A stretch of DNA of 5,903 nt from Paludibacteraceae bacterium (lineage in GTDB: Bacteria; Bacteroidota; Bacteroidia; Bacteroidales; Paludibacteraceae). The notes beneath the pieces were generated by a model, which was not told the origin of the DNA, ran no database searches, and was given only the letters and a program-made list of their open reading frames with translations. Every line of letters starts with the position of its first letter. Within the stretch, counting starts at the first letter, position 1. Where the stretch lies: positions 1 through 5,903 of the forward strand of contig CANFFA010000171.1 of NCBI GenBank assembly GCA_947445425.1, read 5' to 3'. This document shows, piece by piece, positions 1 through 5,903 of this stretch. The translations under genes were made by a program, and so were the position numbers.

Positions 1-150
1 ATTCATTCCCTCAGTGATTTTACAACTGTTGGCAAGCCACAATTGGAAATTACCCTTCACTTCATAATCCCCACCTTTTCCATTCCAATTATCAAAATTG
101 ACATTACCCATAGAACCCAATTGCGGTACATTCACTTTATTGAAGTCTAC

Positions 151-333
151 AGTAACTGGAGATGAAATCATTTGATTGACTTCAAAAGCAGCTGCCATCA
201 ACTTGCTTGTTTTATCTACAGCAAAGGCATTTGTATATCGCAATGATTTATTTGTAGGAACTGTACCATCTAAAGTATAATAAATTGCAATTTTTGAAGT
301 ACTTGGAAAACTCAAAGCGACCTTCACCTTGTC
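151..333 (-). other. Second chitobiase/hexosaminidase C-terminal (Fn3-like) module
   Basis: About 60 codons (roughly 1262-1322 of the joined frame) carry the hallmark YYTLDGTVPT followed by LRYTNAFAVDKTSKLMAAAF. This is the same pattern as the first copy at 1456-1653: YTLDG-x-x-PT, then a Tyr strand, then 'K-T-x-x-L-x-A'. Such modules are usually non-catalytic beta-sandwiches appended to secreted glycan-active enzymes. The boundaries are approximate and were drawn from the motif alone. Confidence 0.65.
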
Positions 334-441
334 GTATATTTCCACAGGATTCTTTTTAACAACAGCCCCTTCTAATTCGACAAGCACTTCGGAACTTCTG
401 AAAACATTATCACCAGTCAAAATAATGGTCTGACCATCAGG

Positions 442-699
442 CAATAGTACTTTACAAGTTGTTTCGCTAGATCCAAAACGCAAGGAGATGGGATGCCATC
501 CTTTTTTCAATGCCGCAAGTCCGGAAGGATTACGACCACAAACACCACGCTGCACCACGACTTCATCACCAACTTTCAATTGATTTTGACAGCTGGCTTG
601 TTTCGAACCTAAAAATGCACCCTCACCAACTTTACCAATCAATTGAAATTTATATTCACCTTCAAGGGATGCATAAAAATAACCTGAAAAACTACGTAC
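442..699 (-). other. Second PA14-like module
   Basis: Codons about 1140-1225 read VRSFSGYFYASLEGEYKFQL near the start and LKKGWHPISLRFG near the end. That is the PA14 layout: a strand of the form 'F-x-G-x-F/Y-x-A-x-x-x-G-x-Y-x-F', and later 'L-x-K-G-W-H-x-I-x-L'. The function, probably carbohydrate binding or spacing, is inferred from the family. Two Cys residues lie in the middle of the module (about 1176 and 1193). Confidence 0.6.
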
Positions 700-951
700 T
701 AAATTACGACTTTCACTAGATTCTAATTCTTTAGTTTTAATAGTGCTTATGGCTTGTGCACCCTCTACATCTAAGAAATCATTGTCACGTCGTTTCCCTG
801 TTCGATCAAAAGTTTGCATCACAAAACCAGGTTCCAAACGAAGTTTATTGTCCAATGCTTCGTGCCATTTTACTTCAGTCTGAGCACTTATCGTACCATC
901 AGCAAGGTAACAAAGTTCAGAATTGCTAACTGTTTGTTTAGCTCCGCCATT

Positions 952-1224
952 CAGACTATAGCTCACCTCTAAAGGCATGGGATCAACGCTATTGATATTC
1001 CAGAAAAGTGGATCACAAATTACCAATTCGATATTCTGCCATCCTTTTTCCAAAACCACTTCACCTTTACGATGGGCTTGATTTTGGTGATAAACACCGA
1101 TAGATTCAATAGCCGTTTGCTTACCGAAATCGAGGGTTACCGGACCACATGAGTTCACATCAAATTGATACACACCACGTTCTTTGGCATAAAACAATCC
1201 ACTAAAACGATAGAAACCTTTACA
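952..1224 (-). other. First PA14-like module
   Basis: Codons about 965-1055 contain FYRFSGLFYAKERGVYQFDV near the start and VVLEKGWQNIELVI near the end, with an internal VTLDFGKQ strand. This matches the PA14 pattern more closely than the second copy does, and the two copies are recognisably similar. The expected role is glycan binding or spacing in a secreted enzyme. The boundaries are approximate. Confidence 0.65.
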
Positions 1225-1455
1225 CTGTTGCTCCAGAACTTGCGTAGGGGTAACTTGCGGAAGCACAAAAGCATTTACCGAAGTAGATAAAATAGGGGTT
1301 TCCTTGGTAAGGTTTGGCATCATGATATGACTTGCTTCAAAGAAACCTTTGTCGTTGTACAACTTGGTATTGATTTCATATACACGAACCTGCAAACCAC
1401 TTTTACTATTAGCAGGAGTTGCAATTAATCCTTTTTCTGCCTCTTTCACCATCAA

Positions 1456-1653
1456 ATGAGCAGTAACCGTGAGACTCTTTTTAGGGCCACAGACCCAGTT
1501 AGGGTCAATAACAATCGCCTTCAAATCGCAAGTTTTATTGATGACAATTGGACCTTCGTAAAGTAAAGAGGTCTCAGTAGGCTCTGAACCATCCAAAGTA
1601 TATCGGATCACAGCAGGTGCAACAGGACGAATCAATTGAATATTTTCTGATTT
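1456..1653 (-). other. First chitobiase/hexosaminidase C-terminal (Fn3-like) module
   Basis: Codons about 822-887 contain VIRYTLDGSEPTETSLLYEG followed by VINKTCDLKAIVID, the classical signature of the CHB_HEX_C/Fn3-like module found after catalytic domains of secreted glycosidases and lyases. It directly follows the end of the heparinase-type beta-sandwich. Its role is structural or binding and not catalytic. The boundaries are approximate. Confidence 0.7.
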
Positions 1654-1998
1654 ATCAATTAGATAAGTAGGTGTTTTGTTCTCATCGCGGGTATAACGCA
1701 AGTCGTTGATATCAAAACGTTCACCACGCACCAAGAGCACTGGACGAGCTGGCTGCGCCCCACTATTCAAGACTTCATCACCCCCTCTTTGCATTGATAA
1801 TACGGTACGCCCACCATCTGCTTGACCAAAGTGATAAACATCTTTCTGACCTTTTATTTCTACCGTTAATTCAGTACGATCTTTGTTCCAAGTTGTTTTT
1901 GGAAGCGCTTCACCATATTTATAAGGATAAATCAGTACTCTAAATTCTGGAGAAGTAGAACGAGCGGGAATTGTCACTTGGTTGTAACCCTGTATTTT

Positions 1999-2001
1999 TT
2001 A
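1999..2001 (-). other. In-frame ochre (TAA) codon interrupting the lyase reading frame
   Basis: On the minus strand the codons read CCT CGT TTT TAA AAA ATA CAG GGT TAC (P R F stop K I Q G Y), with no change of frame on either side. The TAA sits in a T5A6 run. A simple one-base indel in that run would not explain it, because the downstream frame would then be shifted, and it is not. One base substitution turns TAA into Lys, Gln, Glu, Leu, Ser or Tyr and restores a single frame of more than 1,371 codons. Confidence 0.85.
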
Positions 2002-4116
2002 AAAACGAGGAACGGTGAATCCATATTCAGCATTTCGCCACAAAACACGAATCAAACAGAGTGGTTCACCTTTTTCATACTCCACTTTTTTGGAAGAACG
2101 ATCACTTCGGTTAGTTGAACTTTTTCCTAGAATAATATCACCCATACGTTCAGCAGAGGGATCGGTATTTTGGAAAACGATTTCAGGTGTAATGGCTTCC
2201 GCCAAGTCGACATCCAAAGGCACAGAAATATTCCAGTCAAAATTATGCACTTGTCTATCCTTGCAAGCATCGTCAACGACTAATACATAAGGATTTGCGC
2301 CCCTAGCTACTTGCACCGTTCTGTAGGCTTGTTGCATGGTATTCCATTGACGGTAACCTTCTACCAAACGGGTTTCGCCGCTCCAAGGACCATAATCGGT
2401 ATGTGCAAAACCATCATTAAATTTAACGGTTCTTGGATTAAATGCCAATTGAATGTCGCGACTTAAGTCGTAATTTCCTTCGGTAAAAGGCGTATAATAA
2501 CCCAATTTTCCAGAAGGAAAAGTCAGTGGATGAACTTGCATCGATTTGGTATAGGAATAACCATCTTTTCCATCCCCACAAGCCACCAATCCTTGTGCAG
2601 TCTCTTGCACGCCCAACCAAGTACCCGGCGCTGGTGGCCAGTGTTGACCTTTTCCATCTACGGTAAGCATATTTTGAAAAGCTGTCACTTTGGTTGCCAA
2701 CATATTGTTGTCTTTGATCCAATTGACACCGTCCTTCCAAAGGATAATACGATTATTTTCAGAACCTTCGTGACCACCATAAAAGAAGTCTTGTTTGCAT
2801 ACAAATCCAACATGAAGATCATCCTTGCGCCAGCTGTTACGGGTTTCTACATATCCACGGACATTATCGGTCCAAGTCAAAGGCAATTTTAAGCTATTGA
2901 TTTTATCCTGATTTTCCCAATCAATCGTTTTTCCGCTTTTGTCTGTAATACCGTTATCAGCATATAGCAATAAAAGCTCAGGACTATTCCCTACCGGATC
3001 CGGCCATTTATCAGTCGGGTTCAATAAAAAGGAGTGCGAATTAAAAGTCGATTGATACAAAAGGTCAATAGACTCATCAGTCGGGTGATAATAATGCATC
3101 ATCCAAATGACGTGAAAAGCGGATGCACGCATCTCGTCGCGGATTTTCCATGAACCATCTTCCCAGCGCAATGCGGCTTTAAAAAACTGCATTTTAGCAC
3201 GTAAGTGATCGTGTTTTAGCAAGTTGCGTTGACGCAAACCCACTGCTACCATAGCAGAAGTATTTAACCAACCTTTGATGGATTCATAACACATACCGGC
3301 ATCATCTAAAAACCAATCTAGCATGGCATTGGCTTTGTGAGCAGCTGCATTGAATAGTTCTTGATTAAAGCCTTTTTCACCTTCAATAAGTAACATCAGG
3401 CGAATGTATTCCATCCCAAAACCTTGGTGGTTGTTGATCATATAATGATCGGGATATGCCAAAAAGTTGGAAATCCGGTGTTCGGTGATGCGGGCAATAA
3501 TTCTTCTTGCGGTCTCCTTTTCACTTTCCGACATCCATCCACTTAAGTAGTCATAGTCCAACAAAGCCCAGATTTCTGAAGGTGGATCAGGTTCTCCGGA
3601 AGCCAAGATGGAGCGTTCGAGGTACCATAAATTTTCATGATCCGGTTGACGATCCATCATGTCTAATTTAGGCTCCAAGGAATTCATTTTCTTTACTAAG
3701 TCCGCTGCCAACTCTTTACCTAGAGCATCATCTTTGGTCACCAAGGCATAAAATGCATTGTGAATTTTAGATTGACGTTTCCACATGCCCACAAATGCTC
3801 TGGGAGCTTTATCACCCAGTGCAACTTTAGCACGAATGCTTTCAACATCTTCGGGGCTCATCAACACGCGCGGGTGTACGCCAGGAGCCGGCAATTTACT
3901 CAAACGTGACTCGGTAAAACCTGGATCGTTAAAGGAGTTATTCACCTCTGGCGATTTTGGCCAAAAGTTATTTTTTATGGCATCGTCATAAGGCAACAAG
4001 GCACGGGGTGTCCAGGTGGGTTCTTTGTAATAATTCCGTGACTGAGAGAAACCAGTGCTGACTGTTAGTTGAAACAGTAAAACGGCAAGCAAGGAAATCT
4101 TGGTTGAATGGTTCAT
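1999..4116 (-). CDS. Secreted heparinase II/III-like polysaccharide lyase, catalytic part, ended by an in-frame TAA
   Basis: These 705 codons encode the catalytic part of a predicted secreted polysaccharide lyase, which would cleave uronic-acid-containing glycans by beta-elimination. Residues 1-25 are a signal peptide ending near TGFSQ/S. PGVHPRVLMSPEDVESIRAKV-like sequence at about 79-98 is the usual entry to the alpha/alpha-toroid domain (about 80-390), which contains NNHQGFGMEY at 228-237 and Tyr277, both candidates for the active site by analogy with related lyases. The beta-sandwich domain starts near 415. It holds YGGHEGSENN at 446-455 followed by WKDGVNWIKD, matching the heparinase II/III block in which a His-rich motif precedes a strand and W-x-x-D. 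VLVVDDA at 611-617 is also typical. The frame ends inside this sandwich: GFTVPRF, then TAA, then a same-frame continuation that supplies the missing strands. The protein as written is therefore probably truncated. The start is set by the signal peptide, and the heptad repeats begin only 7 nt upstream of the ATG. The glycan and the CAZy family cannot be assigned. Confidence 0.85.
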   Translation of the reverse strand: MNHSTKISLLAVLLFQLTVSTGFSQSRNYYKEPTWTPRALLPYDDAIKNNFWPKSPEVNNSFNDPGFTESRLSKLPAPGVHPRVLMSPEDVESIRAKVALGDKAPRAFVGMWKRQSKIHNAFYALVTKDDALGKELAADLVKKMNSLEPKLDMMDRQPDHENLWYLERSILASGEPDPPSEIWALLDYDYLSGWMSESEKETARRIIARITEHRISNFLAYPDHYMINNHQGFGMEYIRLMLLIEGEKGFNQELFNAAAHKANAMLDWFLDDAGMCYESIKGWLNTSAMVAVGLRQRNLLKHDHLRAKMQFFKAALRWEDGSWKIRDEMRASAFHVIWMMHYYHPTDESIDLLYQSTFNSHSFLLNPTDKWPDPVGNSPELLLLYADNGITDKSGKTIDWENQDKINSLKLPLTWTDNVRGYVETRNSWRKDDLHVGFVCKQDFFYGGHEGSENNRIILWKDGVNWIKDNNMLATKVTAFQNMLTVDGKGQHWPPAPGTWLGVQETAQGLVACGDGKDGYSYTKSMQVHPLTFPSGKLGYYTPFTEGNYDLSRDIQLAFNPRTVKFNDGFAHTDYGPWSGETRLVEGYRQWNTMQQAYRTVQVARGANPYVLVVDDACKDRQVHNFDWNISVPLDVDLAEAITPEIVFQNTDPSAERMGDIILGKSSTNRSDRSSKKVEYEKGEPLCLIRVLWRNAEYGFTVPRF

Positions 4117-4123
4117 TCTATTG

Positions 4124-4256
4124 AGTGATTAGTGATTAGTGGTTAACGTTAAGTGATTAGTGATTAACGTTTAGTGATTAGTGATTAGTGATTAGTGCTC
4201 AACTTCCATCATTAATCATTAATCACAAACGTTAATCACTAAACGCTAAACTCTAA
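4124..4256. repeat. Degenerate heptanucleotide repeat array in two opposing halves between esterase and lyase
   Basis: From 4124 to 4200 the plus strand falls exactly into eleven 7-bp units: AGTGATT x2, AGTGGTT, AACGTTA, AGTGATT x2, AACGTTT, AGTGATT x3, AGTGCTC. From about 4208 to 4256 the same family appears in reverse orientation, still in 7-bp phase (ATCATTA x2, ATCACAA, ACGTTAA, TCACTAA, ACGCTAA, ACTCTAA). The array fills essentially the whole 136-bp gap: it overlaps the esterase stop codon and comes within 7 bp of the lyase start codon. It resembles the short tandem heptamer arrays known from some bacterial intergenic regions. Its function is unknown. The unit length and order can be read directly. 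Confidence 0.9.
4157..4242 (-). promoter_or_regulatory. Long inverted repeat, potential hairpin in the esterase-lyase transcript
   Basis: Plus-strand bases 4157-4172 (TTAGTGATTAACGTTT) are perfectly complementary to 4227-4242 (AAACGTTAATCACTAA), 16 of 16. After a one-base bulge at 4173 the pairing continues inward for about 14 more positions with one mismatch (4174-4187 against 4213-4226). This leaves a loop region of about 25 nt. In the minus-strand transcript it starts about 10 nt after the esterase stop. The stem is AT-rich and has no obvious following U-tract, so it is not a classic intrinsic terminator. It could be an mRNA-stability or partial-termination element, or a by-product of inverted heptads. 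Confidence 0.5.
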
Positions 4257-5806
4257 TATTTTAGTTTTGAAGTATCCCAATCATCAGTTCTGAAGGGAGA
4301 GGCAGGTAAATTTTCATTGTTGTAAAGATTCATTTGCGGACAAAGTCTCCAGCCAGCTCTTACCGCAACTGGTTTATCAATTCCTGCAGCAGAAACGATT
4401 ACAGTATTCTTTTTAATTTCAGCTTTGGCAGGGACGAATTTTTTATCCTCTCCGGCAATGGTAAAATCTTTCAAATCACCATTTTTAGCCACCAAACTCT
4501 TGGCTCCGTGCGTAAAGGTAAGAATAATTTTGTTTCCGTCCACTTTCATTGATTCATAGATAGGTCCCGAATACTCCTCTTTATCACCATAGGCTACCGC
4601 TCTTGCTGCCAATGCCAAACGTTCTCCAATCGGTTGTTTATTACCCGGATGTACATCCAAAGTATCATCCGCATCATAGGTCACCGTCATGGCTGTTTTA
4701 GGCGTTTTTTGCCAAGTCAAAAGTTGAGCTTCTTTTAATTCTGGTTTATGTGCTTTCCAACCCGGAATCTGAACAATTAAGATGGGAAGTTCAACACCCC
4801 ATTTGGCACGCCAATCTGAGATTAATTGTGGAAGTAAAGTGCGGTATTGTATCCCTAAACTGGCGTTTGCTTCACCTTGATACCAAACCACCCCTTTCAT
4901 GGCATAGGGGATCAAAGGATGAATCATGGAGTTGTACAATCCACTCACACCACCTCTTTCGGCAGGGTGTTGTGGAGCAGAAGGTTTGCGTGGCAATTCT
5001 TTTTTCAAGCTAACAGCGATGGCAGAATCAGCTCTAAACTTCTCCCACAATTGTGGCTCAGAAGTTTTGTATTTTTCCAATACGGCAGGATAATTCTCCA
5101 ATGACTTTTCGTATTTGGCAATCACATCTTGCGAAACAGGATCAGACTCTAACACTTCCTTGCTAATCCAGTTTTCAATTTTGGTACCACCATAAGCCGA
5201 TTGAATTATACCGATTGGAAGATTAATATTTTTGTACAATTCGCGGGCAAAAAGGTAACCAACGGCAGTAAAATTCTTAGCTTTCACAGAATCGCAAACA
5301 TACCATTTACCATTGGCGTCTTCGGATAAATCTGGAGTAGCCGTTGTCTTTTTTGTTGGTACTGTAAACTGTCTAATGTTCGGATAATTTTGAGCATCGG
5401 CCAACACTTCACGTAAAGATGCGTTCGTTCCGATTGGTCGAAGGGATCTCAAGGGGAAACCCATATTGCTCTGACCACTACACAACCAAACTTCACCTAC
5501 TAGAATATTTTTCACAGCTACACTATTATTCCCTTTTATTATCATGTTTTGTGCCACTGCATTTTCCTTCATGGCTTTGAGTTTCACCATCCACTTGCCG
5601 TTAGCCGCAACTATTTCCACCTTTTGGCCATTGAACTCCACTGACACTTTTTCGCCACTATCGGCTGTTCCCCACACCGGCACTTCCACATTGCGTTGTA
5701 ACACAAAATTGTCCGTAAAAAGACTATTGGGTTTCACATTGGCCTGCGTCTGGGCACCTAAGCCTAATAAGGCAGCTAGAAGAAAAGAATTGATTCTGTT
5801 TTTCAT
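4253..5806 (-). CDS. Secreted sialate O-acetylesterase-family (SASA) carbohydrate esterase
   Basis: This gene encodes a 517-aa serine esterase expected to remove O-acetyl groups from sugars in the periplasm or outside the cell. Residues 1-22 form a Sec signal peptide (MKNR, a hydrophobic Leu/Ala core, cleavage near AQTQA/N). Residues about 27-100 are the N-terminal beta-sandwich typical of the family (SLFTDNFVLQR, then VPVWGTADSGEKV). The SGNH-like catalytic domain follows. It has block I CSGQSNM at 109-115 with nucleophile Ser113, YGGTKIENW at 205-213, WYQGEAN at 308-314, and the Asp-x-His block DVHP at 384-387 (Asp384, His386). The C-terminus carries the conserved NLYN...LPASPFRTD ending. 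All expected catalytic blocks are present and the length is normal for the family. The ATG at 5806 is chosen because the signal peptide begins there; its A-rich leader has no Shine-Dalgarno sequence, as is usual in Bacteroidota. Family membership is firm. The true substrate (sialic acid, xylan, pectin, xanthan or another glycan) cannot be read from the sequence, because this family is often named 'sialate' without evidence for it. Confidence 0.95.
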   Translation of the reverse strand: MKNRINSFLLAALLGLGAQTQANVKPNSLFTDNFVLQRNVEVPVWGTADSGEKVSVEFNGQKVEIVAANGKWMVKLKAMKENAVAQNMIIKGNNSVAVKNILVGEVWLCSGQSNMGFPLRSLRPIGTNASLREVLADAQNYPNIRQFTVPTKKTTATPDLSEDANGKWYVCDSVKAKNFTAVGYLFARELYKNINLPIGIIQSAYGGTKIENWISKEVLESDPVSQDVIAKYEKSLENYPAVLEKYKTSEPQLWEKFRADSAIAVSLKKELPRKPSAPQHPAERGGVSGLYNSMIHPLIPYAMKGVVWYQGEANASLGIQYRTLLPQLISDWRAKWGVELPILIVQIPGWKAHKPELKEAQLLTWQKTPKTAMTVTYDADDTLDVHPGNKQPIGERLALAARAVAYGDKEEYSGPIYESMKVDGNKIILTFTHGAKSLVAKNGDLKDFTIAGEDKKFVPAKAEIKKNTVIVSAAGIDKPVAVRAGWRLCPQMNLYNNENLPASPFRTDDWDTSKLKY

Positions 5807-5903
5807 GATTGTGTTTATTTGATTTTGTGATTAAATTTTAGGATGGTAAAGTTCGCTTAATTTTCGGGAAAACAACAAGAGTATGGTTGCAAAATGTGGT
5901 AAA

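Larger units (their letters stand above)
1..1998 (-). pseudogene. In-frame C-terminal continuation of the lyase (end of beta-sandwich, two Fn3-like and two PA14-like modules); open at left edge
   Basis: Reading the minus strand past the TAA in the same frame gives 666 codons without a stop, up to base 1 (codons 707-1372 of the joined frame). The first part (VTIPARSTSPEFRVLIYPYK, then LPKTTWNKDRTELTV and GRTVLSMQRGGDEVL, about 714-783) is the usual end of a heparinase II/III-type beta-sandwich, so it completes the upstream protein. Downstream modules, by pattern recognition, are: chitobiase/hexosaminidase C-terminal (Fn3-like) with YTLDGSEPT at 839-847; PA14-like around 965-1055; a second PA14-like around 1140-1225; and a second Fn3-like with YYTLDGTVPT at 1279-1288. 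There is no signal peptide at its front. The first possible starts are a GTG at 1977-1975 and an ATG at 1794-1792, both inside the beta-sandwich. I therefore read it as the disconnected back half of the lyase gene. If the TAA is a sequence error it is simply part of one intact CDS. The 3' end lies outside the window. Confidence 0.8.

Noticed and set aside
510..719. Plus-strand open frame of 69 codons
   Set aside because: It lies opposite the PA14-like part of the lyase continuation. Its His-rich translation looks like antisense of coding sequence and has no supporting start signal.
1975..1991. GTG at 1977-1975 preceded by AGGG on the minus strand, a possible restart after the TAA
   Set aside because: Spacing is about 10 nt, Bacteroidota rarely depend on Shine-Dalgarno sequences, and starting here would produce a protein beginning in the middle of a beta-sandwich with no signal peptide. 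Re-initiation is possible but not supported.
1995..2005. Programmed or accidental frameshift at the T5A6 run
   Set aside because: The frame is the same on both sides of the TAA, so a +1 or -1 shift would not join the two halves. A substitution explains the data better.
2530..2892. Plus-strand open frame of 120 codons, and other open frames on either strand (for example 2015-2290, 2438-2740, 4750-5013, 5544-5822)
   Set aside because: All lie inside the minus-strand esterase or lyase genes in another frame. Their translations show no domain, motif or signal peptide, while the minus-strand products match known families throughout.
4226..4236. Bacteroidota-type -7 box (TAnnTTTG) at AACGTTTG on the minus strand
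   Set aside because: The first base does not match, and no TTTG-like -33 element sits at the right distance. The match arises from the repeat unit.
4124..4256. CRISPR array
   Set aside because: The units are 7 bp, contiguous and without spacers, in two orientations. This is a short tandem repeat and not a CRISPR array.
5807..5903. Possible promoter or 3' end of an upstream minus-strand gene in the right-hand 97 bp
   Set aside because: More than one minus-strand frame is open for about 20 codons from the edge, which is expected by chance at this length, and no -33/-7 pair with correct spacing is visible. Nothing can be called.

Overview
The window looks like a piece of a Bacteroidota (Bacteroidetes) genome that handles acidic or acetylated polysaccharides. 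The evidence is low-to-moderate GC by eye, A-rich leaders without a Shine-Dalgarno sequence, Sec signal peptides on both genes whose start is visible, and the protein families present. The genus cannot be named from the sequence. All convincing coding sequence is on the minus strand, so the biological order runs right to left.

Right to left: 5903-5807 is a short AT-rich leader with no promoter I can defend. 5806-4253 encodes a secreted sialate O-acetylesterase-family (SASA) carbohydrate esterase of 517 aa. 4252-4117 is an intergenic stretch made almost entirely of degenerate 7-bp repeats, in opposite orientations in its two halves, including a perfect 16-bp inverted repeat. 4116-1999 encodes a secreted heparinase II/III-like polysaccharide lyase of 705 codons ending in TAA. 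1998-1 is a further 666 stop-free codons in exactly the same frame, running off the left edge.

The central observation is that the tail 1998-1 is not an independent gene. Its first residues continue the C-terminal beta-sandwich of the lyase across the TAA, and it has no signal peptide or good start. It then carries two chitobiase/hexosaminidase C-terminal (Fn3-like) modules and two PA14-like modules, and perhaps the start of a LamG-like module. The simplest reading is one very large, modular, secreted lyase (more than 1,371 aa) split by a single in-frame ochre codon. That codon is either a real nonsense mutation or a sequence error next to a T5A6 run.

The inferred joint role is that the esterase removes acetyl groups from a polysaccharide and the lyase cleaves its uronic-acid linkages, as part of a larger degradation locus. 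No SusC/SusD pair, regulator, tRNA, rRNA, CRISPR array or transposase is visible here.
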